A stretch of 64,000 nucleotides of DNA. Source: CAKZLS01 sp963771545. Lineage in GTDB: Bacteria > Pseudomonadota > Alphaproteobacteria > Rhodospirillales > Defluviicoccaceae. The stretch covers positions 2,542,001 to 2,606,000 of the forward strand of contig CAVYTX010000002.1 in NCBI GenBank assembly GCA_963771545.1, read 5' to 3'. A program made the translations under genes and the position numbers. Below, one piece after another: positions 43,249 to 52,219 of this stretch (its first letter is position 1; the number at the start of each line of letters is the position of its first letter). The notes below the pieces were generated by a model that saw only the letters and a list, made by a program, of their open reading frames with translations, was not told the origin of the DNA and did no database searches.

Positions 43249-44034
43249 TCACGCCGCGCGGTCCCGGCCGCCGCGGGTCAGGAAAGCCCGCACGCGCGGA
43301 TCGTCGCACTCCTTCAGCAGCCGCTTCGGGTCGCCGCCCGCGATCATGGTTTTCGTCGCCGCATCCAGGAAAACGGAATTGTCGCCGATGGCGAAAATGC
43401 TCGGCAGCTCGTGGGTGACCATGACCATGGTGGCGCCCAGACTGTCGCGCAGCTGAGCGATGAGATCGTCGAGCAACCCCGACGTGACCGGGTCCAATCC
43501 GGCCGACGGCTCGTCGAAGAACAACAGTTCCGGATCGAGCGCCAACGCCCTGGCCACGCCGGCGCGCTTGCGCATGCCGCCGCTGATTTCCGACGGATAG
43601 TAGTCCTCGAACCCCGCCAGGCCGACGAGCGCCAGCTTCAACGACACGAGCTCCCCGATGTCCTTGGGACTGAGATCGGTATACTCGCCAAGCGGCAAGG
43701 AGATGTTCTCGGCCAAGGTCATGGAGCTCCAGAGAGCCCCTTGCTGATAGACCACGCCGAGCCCGCGGGCGAGGACCTCGCGCTCGCGCGGCGCCACCTC
43801 CCACAGGCTGGTCCCGTTGAGAAAAACCTGTCCTTGCGACGGCTCCTTCAGGCCGCTGAGGCTCCGCATGACCGTTGTCTTTCCGCAGCCGCTGCCCCCC
43901 ATGATGATGAAGATCTCGCCGCGTTTGACCGTGAAGCTCAGATCGCGCTGGATGACGAATTCGCCGTAAGCGATGGTGAGATCCTTGGCGACGATCGCCG
44001 AATCGCCGTCGGGCGGCTTGCTGGTTTGCGTCAA
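43249..44034 (-). CDS. MlaF-like ABC transporter ATPase
   Basis: 261 residues. Walker A GGSGCGKTT (46-54), Q-loop YQQGALWSSMT, signature SGGMRKRAGVARAL, Walker B LLFFDEPSAGLDP and the H-loop VTHELPS. The SSMT and GGMRKRAG wording is that of the MlaF/Ttg2A lineage, which powers Mce-type phospholipid or lipid import. No permease (MlaE) or Mce protein (MlaD) lies nearby, so its partners are elsewhere or it is an orphan. Confidence 0.88.
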   Translation of the reverse strand: MTQTSKPPDGDSAIVAKDLTIAYGEFVIQRDLSFTVKRGEIFIIMGGSGCGKTTVMRSLSGLKEPSQGQVFLNGTSLWEVAPREREVLARGLGVVYQQGALWSSMTLAENISLPLGEYTDLSPKDIGELVSLKLALVGLAGFEDYYPSEISGGMRKRAGVARALALDPELLFFDEPSAGLDPVTSGLLDDLIAQLRDSLGATMVMVTHELPSIFAIGDNSVFLDAATKTMIAGGDPKRLLKECDDPRVRAFLTRGGRDRAA

Positions 44035-44118
44035 TGTCCTTAGTCCTGTCGGATCCGGAGGTTTCGTTCATCTTCGATAGAAAATGGCCGGCGGCAAAGT
44101 ACTTTTTGCTGGGATAAT

Positions 44119-44871
44119 CTATAGCTGCGTCAGGCCGTGTTCCTTGAGCAGGGCCACCAGCATCTTGCCGCTTTTGACGCGGTGTCTATGGTGCAGGCGC
44201 CGGGCGGCCTCGCGATCCCCTTGGGCGATGGCGTCCACCACGGCGGCGTGATCCTTGTTGGAATTCACCGGCTTGGGCCGCAGGCGAAGGGTCACCAGGC
44301 GCACCCGATGGGTCTGTTCCCAGAAACTGTTGACCAGCGCATGCAAGCGCTCGTTGCCCGAATACTGGACCAGCAGCATGTGAAACGTCTCGTCGGCTTC
44401 GGCCCACTTTCGCAGATCGTCCTTTTCGAGCGCCGCGTCCATCTCCATTACGGCCCGTTTCAATTCCGTCAGTTCCGCGTCGGTGACGCCGCGCGCCGCT
44501 ACCAGTTCGGCGGCCGTCGATTCCAGGCTGGTGAGGATCTCGTAAATCTCGCGCATATCGTCCGCCGATACCGGCAGAACGCGCATACCGTGGCGGGGCC
44601 GGACCTCCACCATGCCTTCCTCGGCGAGCCGGATCAGGGCTTCGCGGACCGGCGTGCGGCTCATGTCGAGCATTTGCGCGAGTTCCTGTTCCAGGACCTG
44701 AAACCCCGCCGCCATATCGTTTTCGAGGATCCGCCGCTTGATCTGTTCGTAGGCGCGTTCGGTTTGGGATACGCGCGCGCCACCGGGCTTGGCGCTTTTC
44801 GGGGCGCTCTTCGGCGGGCGAGGATCCGCCTGTTCGATTTCGGTCTTACGCGCTTCCGTTGAAGTTCCCAT
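44119..44871 (-). CDS. GntR/FadR-type transcription regulator
   Basis: 250 residues. A Pro/Lys-rich N-tail precedes the winged helix (AYEQIKRRILENDMAAGFQVLEQELAQMLDMSRTPVREALIRLAEEGMVEV). The C-terminal FCD domain follows (YEILTSLESTAAELVAARG, FHMLLVQYSGN, HAAVVDAIAQGDREAA.R..HHR) with the metal-binding Asp/His set. It is the third gene of a minus-strand operon with a dehydrogenase and a lactonase, divergent from tctCBA; it most likely controls both through the palindrome at 47022-47037. Confidence 0.9.
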   Translation of the reverse strand: MGTSTEARKTEIEQADPRPPKSAPKSAKPGGARVSQTERAYEQIKRRILENDMAAGFQVLEQELAQMLDMSRTPVREALIRLAEEGMVEVRPRHGMRVLPVSADDMREIYEILTSLESTAAELVAARGVTDAELTELKRAVMEMDAALEKDDLRKWAEADETFHMLLVQYSGNERLHALVNSFWEQTHRVRLVTLRLRPKPVNSNKDHAAVVDAIAQGDREAARRLHHRHRVKSGKMLVALLKEHGLTQL

Positions 44872-44907
44872 GATCGATGCCCATGAAATCGCTGCGAATG
44901 ATGACCG

Positions 44908-45936
44908 TCAAGGTTCGAGGCGCCTGCCAAGCTTGTCGGATTCGTACACCGCTTGTTCGATGGCCAGATTGGCGAGGTAGTCGCGCCCCGTATTCATGAT
45001 AGCGCCATGCCCCCTGAGGTGGTCAATAACATGCTGCTGGAGACGGAACACGCAATCCCCCCCGAAGCCGCGGTTCTCCCACGGATAGGAGACTTGCTCC
45101 TCATGGTTCGATCCGTGCCCGCGCACGTACAAACGGCCGTCGCCATCGAGCCGCAGGACGGCGTCCGAGCCCTCGATCAGCATCTCTCCCATGGTCAGGC
45201 GGCGGTTCTCCGCCGCGTGGTCCACCAATCGGTTGCCATCGAACACGCCACGCGCGCCGCCGGCGAAGTCGAACAGGATGATACCGGCGTCCTCGCCGGC
45301 GATCACCGGGTTGAGACGCCTGAGCCGGGCATACACCTCGCCGACCTCGCCCATGAGGTAGCGGAACGTATCGATGAGATGGATCGCCGTTTCGTGCACC
45401 AGGAACCGGTCCATGGTCTGAAAGTACGGCTGCCGGTCCAGGTACGCCCGTGGTCCCTGGCCGTCGCCGGGACGCAAACGGAAGGTGATCTCGTAAGGGT
45501 GGCCCAACCCGCCCGCCTCCAGCAGCCGCTTGGCCTCGCCGTACCACGGCTGGAACCGGAAGTTCTCATGGATCACCAAAAGAGTGTCGGCGGCCTCGGC
45601 GATACGGATGGCCTCCTTGGCCTCGCCGAGATTTCGGCAAAAGGGCTTCTGACAGATCATCGGAACCCGGCGCCTGGCGGCGACGCGGATATAGTCCAGG
45701 TGGGTCACCGGCGGCGTGATGATATCCAGGAGATCGGGCTTGGCGGCCTCCAGCATCGCGTCGAGATCGATGAAGACCTCGGGAATGCCGTAGGCGTCGG
45801 CGATGCGCCGCCCGTTCTCTTTGGTGCGGTTGAAAACGGCCACGATCTCAACGTCGTCCATACGCGTCCACGCTTCGTACTGAAATTGGCTGAAGTAGCC
45901 GGCGCCGGTCGTCGCCACCCGGATCTTGGATGTCAT
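44908..45936 (-). CDS. Gfo/Idh/MocA-family oxidoreductase
   Basis: 342 residues from ATG 45934-45936. The N-terminal Rossmann domain has VATTGAGYFSQFQYEAW, followed by PPVTHLDYIRVAARRRVPMICQKPF with the EKP-like motif changed to QKP, and HENFRFQPWYGEAKRLLEAG. These enzymes oxidise or reduce sugars, inositols and sugar acids with NAD(P). It overlaps the lactonase gene by 4 bp and lies 36 bp before gntR. Together with SMP-30 it suggests oxidation of a sugar to a lactone and hydrolysis to an acid. Confidence 0.9.
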   Translation of the reverse strand: MTSKIRVATTGAGYFSQFQYEAWTRMDDVEIVAVFNRTKENGRRIADAYGIPEVFIDLDAMLEAAKPDLLDIITPPVTHLDYIRVAARRRVPMICQKPFCRNLGEAKEAIRIAEAADTLLVIHENFRFQPWYGEAKRLLEAGGLGHPYEITFRLRPGDGQGPRAYLDRQPYFQTMDRFLVHETAIHLIDTFRYLMGEVGEVYARLRRLNPVIAGEDAGIILFDFAGGARGVFDGNRLVDHAAENRRLTMGEMLIEGSDAVLRLDGDGRLYVRGHGSNHEEQVSYPWENRGFGGDCVFRLQQHVIDHLRGHGAIMNTGRDYLANLAIEQAVYESDKLGRRLEP

Positions 45937-46913
45937 GCCAAGGACCCCAGTTCGAAGTTCCAGTGCGGCGGAGGGTAACCGGCGACGGGCGCGGGGACGC
46001 TGGCGATGGAATTGCCGAGCAGGCAGCCGAGATAGGCGGTCCGCAACTCGGGTCCGCCAAAGGCCAGACTGGAAATATTGCGGAGCCGCCGGCTGTGGAC
46101 GGTGTCCAGGTGGGGGCGGCCCAGCTCTCCGGCCTGGAAGGCCTCCTCGACCCGCTTCAAATGATCCGGGTCGTAATCCTCGACCATGATCCTCTGACTC
46201 CCGTCGGGGGCGATGCGCACAACCCGGTTGCTGACGATGCTGGTGACCCAAACACCGCCTTCCGCGTCGAACGTCAGCCCGTCGGGAAAGGTTCCCTCGC
46301 CGAATTCGGCGATGACGGTCTTGTTCGACAAACCGCCATCGCGCCCGATGTCGAAGGCGACCAGCCGGCGGGCGAAGGTTTCATTGACGTAGAGGCGCCG
46401 TCCGTCGGGATGGACGACGCACTCGTTGGTGTAGCCCAGATTGTCGGCGACGATGCGGACGCCGGCGCCGTCCACCAGAACCACGAAACCATCGGCCACG
46501 TTGGCCCGGTAACCGAGGTTGCGCGGCCGGAGGCGGGTGCTGACAGTGATCCACAGCCGCCCGGTTTCGTCCACGTGAACGAAATTCGTCGGCGGCAGGC
46601 GGGCGCCATCCACCTCGAGCGTCACCGGCCGGGTCCGGCCATCGGCGTCGAGCCGCCAGACGCCGCCATCGGTGGCCCCGAGATGGGCGAGAAGAAAAGC
46701 GCCGCCCGGAAGAAGGGCGATGCCATTGGGCCGCACGGGCTCGGTCACGTCCCGGGCGAGGATGCGAGACACTCGGCCGTCCCGCTCGATCACGCTGACG
46801 CCCCCGTTGCCCGTCCAATCGGAGGTAAACAGCCGTCCGGAAACATGGCCGAGGACGCATTCCGGACGGTTCAGGCCGCTCCCGACAAAGCTGACGTTGG
46901 CAAGATCGATCAT
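45933..46913 (-). CDS. SMP-30/gluconolactonase-family lactonase
   Basis: 326 residues, six-bladed beta-propeller. Metal-ligand motifs are recognisable: RPECVLG (Glu), PTNFVHVDETGRLWITVS (Asn), YTNECVVHPDGRRLYVNET (Asn) and FPDGLTFDAEGGVWVTS (Asp). It probably hydrolyses a sugar lactone. First gene of the minus-strand operon; its upstream region contains the palindromic operator. Confidence 0.9.
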   Translation of the reverse strand: MIDLANVSFVGSGLNRPECVLGHVSGRLFTSDWTGNGGVSVIERDGRVSRILARDVTEPVRPNGIALLPGGAFLLAHLGATDGGVWRLDADGRTRPVTLEVDGARLPPTNFVHVDETGRLWITVSTRLRPRNLGYRANVADGFVVLVDGAGVRIVADNLGYTNECVVHPDGRRLYVNETFARRLVAFDIGRDGGLSNKTVIAEFGEGTFPDGLTFDAEGGVWVTSIVSNRVVRIAPDGSQRIMVEDYDPDHLKRVEEAFQAGELGRPHLDTVHSRRLRNISSLAFGGPELRTAYLGCLLGNSIASVPAPVAGYPPPHWNFELGSLA

Positions 46914-47006
46914 GGTTCGCTCTCCGCCGCCTCGGTCATTGACGGATCAGGAATTTGCATCATCATCGGATACGCACCCGGTCGATTTTTTGGCAAACAG
47001 GCCATG

Positions 47007-47037
47007 TTGACGGAGCGCGCATTAACGTATACGTTAA
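47007..47037. promoter_or_regulatory. 16-bp perfect palindrome (GntR operator) overlapping a promoter
   Basis: TTAACGTATACGTTAA (47022-47037) has the GTATAC core typical of FCD-type GntR operators. On the plus strand TTGACG (47007-47012), 17-nt spacer and TACGTT (47030-47035) form a promoter whose -10 lies inside the palindrome, fitting repression of tctC; the divergent lactonase operon shares the 219-bp region. Confidence 0.75.
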
Positions 47038-47132
47038 CACAGTCTTGAGGCCTCACAAGCGATATTCGTCCTAAGTATGCGCATGAAAAGCGACACGGCT
47101 CGAGACTTGAGCAAAACGAGGTGGAGGAAACA

Positions 47133-48134
47133 ATGAGGCGTATTCTTGGGCTGACGGCCGCGACCGTGCTCGCGGGGGTCGTCGCCGCGAACGCGGCCGA
47201 TTATCCGTCGCGCGACATTACCGATGTGGTCGTCTGGTCGGCCGGCGGCGGCACCGACGTCTGCAACCGTATCGTTGCCGCGGAGATGCAGACTTTCCTG
47301 CCGGTCCGCATCAATGTGACCAACAAGCCGGGCGGCGTCGCCGGTTCCATCGGCATGAGTTACGTCTATAGCCAACCGGCCGATGGCTATACCATCGTCG
47401 GGTTGTCGGAGTCCGTCGTCACGGCCTCGGTTCAGGGCGGTTGGGATCAAAAGATGGACGTCTGGTATCCATTCATCATCGCCGGCTCGCCGGACGTCAT
47501 TTCGGTGTCGGCCGACGCCCCCTACAAATCGCTCAAGGACCTGATCGAGGCGGCCAAGTCCGATCCCGGCTCCATCAAGGCATCCGCCGGCGGCGCCGGT
47601 TCGATCCACCATTTGAACCTCCTCGCGCTGATGGCCGGAACCGACGCCAAGTTCAATTTCATCCCCTATCCCGGATCGGCGCCGGCGCAAACCGCCGCGA
47701 TGACCGGCGAGGTGAGCGTCGTGGTGACCTCCCTCGCGGAGCAGCAGCAACTCATCAAGGGCGGCAAGCTGCGCGCCCTCGGCATGCTCGTGCCCGACCC
47801 TTTCAACGTCGAAGGGGCTGGCGAAATTCCCTCGGCCTTTGCGGACTATCCCGAGCTTTCCAAGCACCTGCCCATCAGCCAGGCCATCGGCATGGCTGTC
47901 CGCGCCGATTCCCCGGACGACGTCAAAAAGGTCCTGACCGACGCTTTCAACAAGGCGCTGGAAACCGACGCCGTCAAGAAGTGGGCGAGCGACAACTACT
48001 ATGTTATCTCCGGCAAGACCGGGGCCGGGGCTTCGGCGGAGTTCGCCCGCCTCGAAAGCCTGTTTGGCTGGACCCTGTATGAACTGGGCGCGGCCAAAAT
48101 AAATCCGGCGGACCTCGGCATGCCCAAGCCGTAG
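47133..48134 (+). CDS. Tripartite tricarboxylate transporter substrate-binding protein (TctC family)
   Basis: 333 residues. A signal peptide (ILGLTAATVLAGVVAANAA) precedes the periplasmic binding protein: YPSRDITDVVVWSAGGGTDVCNRIVA, VTNKPGGVAGSIGM, KASAGGAGSIHHLN. The usual ASP.GT loop is changed. It captures a carboxylate, or another solute in the family's wide range, for the TctAB channel. The ATG at 47133 follows GGTGGAGG. First gene of tctCBA, under the palindrome at 47022. Confidence 0.92.
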   Translation: MRRILGLTAATVLAGVVAANAADYPSRDITDVVVWSAGGGTDVCNRIVAAEMQTFLPVRINVTNKPGGVAGSIGMSYVYSQPADGYTIVGLSESVVTASVQGGWDQKMDVWYPFIIAGSPDVISVSADAPYKSLKDLIEAAKSDPGSIKASAGGAGSIHHLNLLALMAGTDAKFNFIPYPGSAPAQTAAMTGEVSVVVTSLAEQQQLIKGGKLRALGMLVPDPFNVEGAGEIPSAFADYPELSKHLPISQAIGMAVRADSPDDVKKVLTDAFNKALETDAVKKWASDNYYVISGKTGAGASAEFARLESLFGWTLYELGAAKINPADLGMPKP

Positions 48135-48241
48135 CCGCGACCCGCCGGTGTCGTGGGCGGGGACAGCCACCCCCCGGCTGTCCCCGCCGCTTTCGTTCGT
48201 CGCGGGATGGAGTGGGCCCGGGAGAGGTCGGTATCAATGAG

Positions 48242-49003
48242 ATGAAGGATAAATCCGGCCTTAGAAAAGCTGATTTCTGGACCAGCATCCTTCTGTTCGC
48301 GGTCGGTGTCGCCATGATCGGGGGCGCCACCACCTTCCCCATGAGAGATAGCTACGGCGGGGTCCAGAATGTCTGGTACGTTTCGCCCGCGCTGTTTCCC
48401 CTGCTCGTCGCCGGCACCCTGGTCGTACTTTCCGGGGTGCTGTTCGCCAACTCGGTTGTCACCGGAGGCGCCCGCCGGGCGATCATGGAATTCCGGGGCG
48501 CCTCCCGCCGGCTCTCGGCGCGCGATTTTCGCTTCGCCGCCATCGTCGCCCTGATCGCGGGTTACGTCTACGGACTGATCCCCCGGATGGATTTTTTCGT
48601 CGCTACGGTCCTGTTTCTGCAGGCGTTCGTCGTTGCGTTTTATGTCGACCGGCCGGCACTGAGTAAGGTGCATGTGGCCGCGTTTTGCGCGCTATCTTTG
48701 GCCATGGGCGGGTTGGCGGCCATGGGAGTGACGCATGCGCGCGGTTCGCACGCCGCGCTGCTCATCGATGTCGCCGGGGTGGCGGTGTTCGCCGCTCTCG
48801 CGGCCTATGGGTACGCCTGCGTGATCGTCCGCCGGGAACCCTTGGAGGACCGGCGGCGGCTGCGAATCGCGCTGACGGTCGGCATCATCGTGCCTCTGGT
48901 TCTGTGTCCCACGTTCAAATATCTCCTGCTTGTCCCCCTGCCCACCGAAGGGGTCGTGATCGAGGCCATGGACACCCTTCAGTACGCCTTGCGCGGGCTC
49001 TGA
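48242..49003 (+). CDS. Tripartite tricarboxylate transporter small membrane subunit (TctB family)
   Basis: 253 residues, longer than typical TctB (about 150) and with about six hydrophobic segments. KADFWTSILLFAVGVAMIGGATTFP and VSPALFPLLVAGTLVVLSG are the TctB opening, and IPRMDFFVATVLFLQAFV is the second half. ATG at 48242 was taken; a GTG at 48212 is an alternative with a weak SD. Between tctC and tctA. Confidence 0.8.
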   Translation: MKDKSGLRKADFWTSILLFAVGVAMIGGATTFPMRDSYGGVQNVWYVSPALFPLLVAGTLVVLSGVLFANSVVTGGARRAIMEFRGASRRLSARDFRFAAIVALIAGYVYGLIPRMDFFVATVLFLQAFVVAFYVDRPALSKVHVAAFCALSLAMGGLAAMGVTHARGSHAALLIDVAGVAVFAALAAYGYACVIVRREPLEDRRRLRIALTVGIIVPLVLCPTFKYLLLVPLPTEGVVIEAMDTLQYALRGL

Positions 49004-49021
49004 GACACCGGTGACGCGTTC

Positions 49022-50620
49022 ATGAGCCTGTTCGATCAGTTTTCCACCTTCTCCTCGTCCCTGGCGGGACTGCTCGCGGATCCAGCCAACATTGTCGTCC
49101 TGATGCTGGCGAGTTTCATGGGGATCGTGTTCGGCGCCCTGCCCGGACTGACGGCTACCCTCGGCGTGGCCCTACTGACGACGCTGACCTACGGAATGCC
49201 GCTGGGGACCGCGCTGATCGCCCTTCTCGCCATGTACGTGGGCGCCATCTACGGCGGATCGTACCCGGCGATCCTCATTAACATTCCGGGCACGGCGGCG
49301 TCCGCCGCCACCGCCATGGACGGCTATCCCATCGCCCAGAGGGGCGAGGGCGGGCGGGCGCTGGGCCTGACCACGACGGCGTCGTTCCTCGGCACCATCA
49401 TCGGCATGCTGTGCCTGGTGGCGTTCGCACCGCTAATCGCCGAATTGGCCCTGCAATTCACCTCCTACGAGTTCTTTCTTCTGGCGTTCTTCGGCATCGT
49501 CATCAGCGGCACGCTGACCAGCACGGATCTGGTCTACAAGGGATGGATCGCCGGCCTGCTCGGTCTCGCGCTCTCGACCATCGGCCGCGACCAGCTGCAG
49601 TTCTATCCGCGCTACACCTTCGATCTTCCGGCGCTCGACGGCGGCATCGAGGTGGTGCCGGTGCTGATCGGCGCGTTCGGTATTCCGCAGATCATCAAGG
49701 TTCTGCGCGACCGGCTGTCCATGGGCAAACTCGCCGAGGTGCGGCGCATCGTACCCGAGTTCCGCACCATCGCCCGCAACGCCAAGCACATCGTGCGATC
49801 ATCGCTGATCGGCGTCGGGATCGGCGCGGTGCCCGGCGTCGGCGAGGATATCGCCGGCTGGGTCTCCTACGGAGCCGCCAAGAACACCTCCAAGCATCCG
49901 GAAACCTTCGGCCAGGGCGAGCCGGCGGGGATCGTTTCCTCGGAAACCGCCAACAACGCGTGTATCGGCGGGGCGCTGATTCCGCTGCTGACGCTCGGTA
50001 TTCCGGGTAGCCCGCCGGCGGTGATGCTGCTGGGCGCGCTGATGCTCCATGGCGTCAATCCAGGACCGATGATCACCTTCGAGCGGCCCGGATTTCTCGT
50101 GGAGGTCACCGCGGTCATGCTGCTGGCGTCGCTCGCCATGTGGATCAACGGCATGCTGCTGGCCCGCCAGGTGATCAAGATCCTGCGCGTGCCGGCCACC
50201 ATATTCCTGCCGGTGGTCGCCGTGCTGTGCGTCATCGGCTCCTACTCGCTGGGTCTGAACATCGTCAATCTGTATCTGATGGTTCCGGTGGGCTTCGCCG
50301 CCTATTTCCTGACCGAGATGGAGTACCCGATCTCGCCGCTGGTCATCGGCGTCATTCTCGGCCCCATGGCCGACGAAAACCTGCGCCGGGCGCTCATGGT
50401 TTCCGAAGGCGATCTATCGGGATTTTTTTTCCGGCCCGTTTCGCTACTGCTGATCGCCGCGATCGCGCTCACCATTCTGTCGCAGATTCCCGGGTACAAA
50501 CGCTGGCGCGCCCGGATGCGGCGACGCCTTATGCGGCGCGGCGGCCCGGGCTCCGTGGCCGCGGCGTCGAATCCCCGGCACCGGGAGGGAGATGACGAGA
50601 CCCCCGAACGGGGTCTGTGA
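49022..50620 (+). CDS. Tripartite tricarboxylate transporter large membrane subunit (TctA family)
   Basis: 532 residues, about 11-12 hydrophobic segments. Both signature repeats are present: GIVFGALPGLTATLGVALL with GSYPAILINIPGTAASAAT, and GVGIGAVPGVGEDIAGWVSYG with LTLGIPGSPPAVMLLGALMLHG. It forms the secondary sodium- or proton-driven channel with TctB. The C-terminal tail is charged and unusual in length (about 45 residues). Starts 18 bp after tctB. Confidence 0.95.
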   Translation: MSLFDQFSTFSSSLAGLLADPANIVVLMLASFMGIVFGALPGLTATLGVALLTTLTYGMPLGTALIALLAMYVGAIYGGSYPAILINIPGTAASAATAMDGYPIAQRGEGGRALGLTTTASFLGTIIGMLCLVAFAPLIAELALQFTSYEFFLLAFFGIVISGTLTSTDLVYKGWIAGLLGLALSTIGRDQLQFYPRYTFDLPALDGGIEVVPVLIGAFGIPQIIKVLRDRLSMGKLAEVRRIVPEFRTIARNAKHIVRSSLIGVGIGAVPGVGEDIAGWVSYGAAKNTSKHPETFGQGEPAGIVSSETANNACIGGALIPLLTLGIPGSPPAVMLLGALMLHGVNPGPMITFERPGFLVEVTAVMLLASLAMWINGMLLARQVIKILRVPATIFLPVVAVLCVIGSYSLGLNIVNLYLMVPVGFAAYFLTEMEYPISPLVIGVILGPMADENLRRALMVSEGDLSGFFFRPVSLLLIAAIALTILSQIPGYKRWRARMRRRLMRRGGPGSVAAASNPRHREGDDETPERGL

Positions 50621-50682
50621 CATCAAAACAAGGCCCGATCGGAATTTTGCGAACGAGATCTATTTCTCTTGCCATCCGGCAG

Positions 50683-50693
50683 CGTATACGTTA
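50683..50693. promoter_or_regulatory. Second CGTATACGTTA site
   Basis: This 11-bp sequence is identical to 47026-47036 within the operator palindrome. It lies 63 bp after the tctA stop and before a small gene; a possible secondary GntR site. Confidence 0.45.
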
Positions 50694-50765
50694 GCCAGCG
50701 CCCTTCAACAGTGTGCCGAGTGCGGCTACTGGGATCTCTGTCCCCGAGGTTAGCAGCGCCAGAAC

Positions 50766-50939
50766 ATGACCAAGCAACAACATGTGGCCAAGGCCGTTCT
50801 CCAGCACGGCTGGACCAACCTTGACGATTGGGTCAACGCGCTGAATGAGTTGGCGGACCTGACCGACGAGCAAATCGACCAAGTGGCGGAACGCGTCCGC
50901 CGGAAAACAGCCCCGCGCGCGCCTGAATCTCCCCAATGA
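50766..50939 (+). CDS. Small helical protein of unknown function
   Basis: 57 residues: TKQQHVAKAVLQHGWTNL, then ELADLTDEQIDQVAERVRRK. Amphipathic and charged, no membrane segment. The codon pattern looks coding and the frame is uninterrupted, but no clear SD precedes the ATG, and the GC-rich minus strand also has open frames. It may be a short regulatory protein near the second CGTATACGTTA site. Uncertain. Confidence 0.45.
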   Translation: MTKQQHVAKAVLQHGWTNLDDWVNALNELADLTDEQIDQVAERVRRKTAPRAPESPQ

Positions 50940-50961
50940 TAATTCGCTTGGAACCAGCCGT

Positions 50962-51207
50962 TTAGCGCCCCCTCGGGCCGATGTCCCAGAACGGGCGATC
51001 GATCTCCCGTTCCACGTCGGCGCCGCTGAAACCGATGTCGCTCAACATCCGGTTGTCGAGGGACGCAAGGTGCCGGCGCTGACGCGCGACTTCCATCCAA
51101 GTGAGAACAAGATCGGCGAGATCGGTGAAGCGGAACCCGGCGCGGGGTAATGCCGCCGACGGATGTGGAAGAAGGGTTGCGAGGGCGCGGGGCATCGGTC
51201 TGTCCAA
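50962..51207 (-). CDS. DUF1127 (YjiS-like) small protein
   Basis: 81 residues ending with the DUF1127 motif RQRRHLASLDNRMLSDIG followed by acidic DVEREIDRPFWDI. The first 30 residues are variable and Pro/Ala-rich. Short DUF1127 proteins in alphaproteobacteria have been linked to stress, phosphate and carbon metabolism and RNA binding. It is divergent from a LysR gene, a common arrangement. Confidence 0.85.
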   Translation of the reverse strand: MDRPMPRALATLLPHPSAALPRAGFRFTDLADLVLTWMEVARQRRHLASLDNRMLSDIGFSGADVEREIDRPFWDIGPRGR

Positions 51208-51275
51208 TCGTAATCGCGTGTCATAAAGCGTTATTCAACGGCACCAATTTACACAAGGGTCTTGCATAAGGGAAA

Positions 51276-51307
51276 CGAATGTTGTTTATGTAGAGCATAA
51301 CATTTCG
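51276..51307. promoter_or_regulatory. Imperfect inverted repeat, candidate LysR binding site
   Basis: AATGTT (51278-51283) and AACATT (51299-51304) with flanking CG bases, separated by 15 nt, in the 118-bp region between the divergent DUF1127 and lysR genes, 19 bp before the lysR start codon. Confidence 0.45.
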
Positions 51308-51325
51308 TTATCGAAAGGCCGGCTC

Positions 51326-52198
51326 ATGGCCCACAACATCGATACGGCGCTGCTCCGGGGCTTTGTCGCGGTGGCGGAAACCGGCGGCATGACCAGCGCC
51401 GGGCGGCTGCTGAACCTGACGCAGGCGGCGGTGAGCCAGCAGGTCAAGCGTCTGGAGGACACATTTCAACAGCCGCTGTTCGAACGCGGCCGGCGGCGGA
51501 TCCGCCTGACGCCCCGAGGCGAGCGCCTGTTGGTGCACGCTCAGCGTCTTCTTGCTCTGAATGACGAGGTCTGGGGGGTGATGATGTCGCCCGAATTCGA
51601 AGGAGAGGTCCGCTTGGGGGCCCCGCACGATATCGTCGGCCCGTTCCTGCCGCCGGTCCTCAAGAGCTTCGATCAGTCATGGCCGCGGGTGCGCGTTTCG
51701 CTCGTTTGCGGCACGACCCCGCGACTCCTGGAAGCGCTCGAGCATGGCGAGGTGGACCTTACCCTCACCACCGAACGCGAGCGCGGGCCGGACGTGGAGA
51801 CCCTGCGTTCCGACGCGCTTGTATGGGTGGGAGCGCGCGGTGGACGGGCACACAAGAGTAAACCATTGCCGGTATCCATCGGCGACCAAAGCTGCGCTTT
51901 TCGCGAAGCGGCCGTCAAGGCGCTGGCCAACGCCGGTCGCGATTGGCGCCCGGTGTGCGAATTGAGCAACATGGAACCGCTGTGCGCGACCCTGATCGCC
52001 GACCTGGCGGTGGCGCCGCTGCTGGCCTCCACGGTGCCCGACGGCCTGGAGACGATCGGCGCCGACGCCGGCCTTCCGGCGCTGCCCACGTACTACATCA
52101 ACTTGCACCTGCCCAGGACCGGCGCCGGCGACATCGCGATCGAACTCGCCGGTCACATCCGCCGGCAGTTCGCCGCGCGCTACAATCAGGCGGCCTGA
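51326..52198 (+). CDS. LysR-family transcription regulator
   Basis: 290 residues. The N-terminal helix-turn-helix is canonical (LRGFVAVAETGGMTSAGRLLNLTQAAVSQQVKRLEDTF), then RGRRRIRLTPRGERLL and a periplasmic-binding-like effector domain (VRLGAPHDIVGPFLPPVLKSF...LVCGTTPRLLEALEHGEVDLTL). The closest functional neighbour is the divergent DUF1127 gene, which it may regulate; the effector is unknown. Confidence 0.92.
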   Translation: MAHNIDTALLRGFVAVAETGGMTSAGRLLNLTQAAVSQQVKRLEDTFQQPLFERGRRRIRLTPRGERLLVHAQRLLALNDEVWGVMMSPEFEGEVRLGAPHDIVGPFLPPVLKSFDQSWPRVRVSLVCGTTPRLLEALEHGEVDLTLTTERERGPDVETLRSDALVWVGARGGRAHKSKPLPVSIGDQSCAFREAAVKALANAGRDWRPVCELSNMEPLCATLIADLAVAPLLASTVPDGLETIGADAGLPALPTYYINLHLPRTGAGDIAIELAGHIRRQFAARYNQAA

Positions 52199-52219
52199 CC
52201 CAAGTCTGGTGGTCGGGTC

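Noticed and set aside
43209..43260. Fluoride riboswitch before crcB
   Set aside because: The conserved crcB motif core was not found, and only 40 bp separate crcB from the upstream gene.
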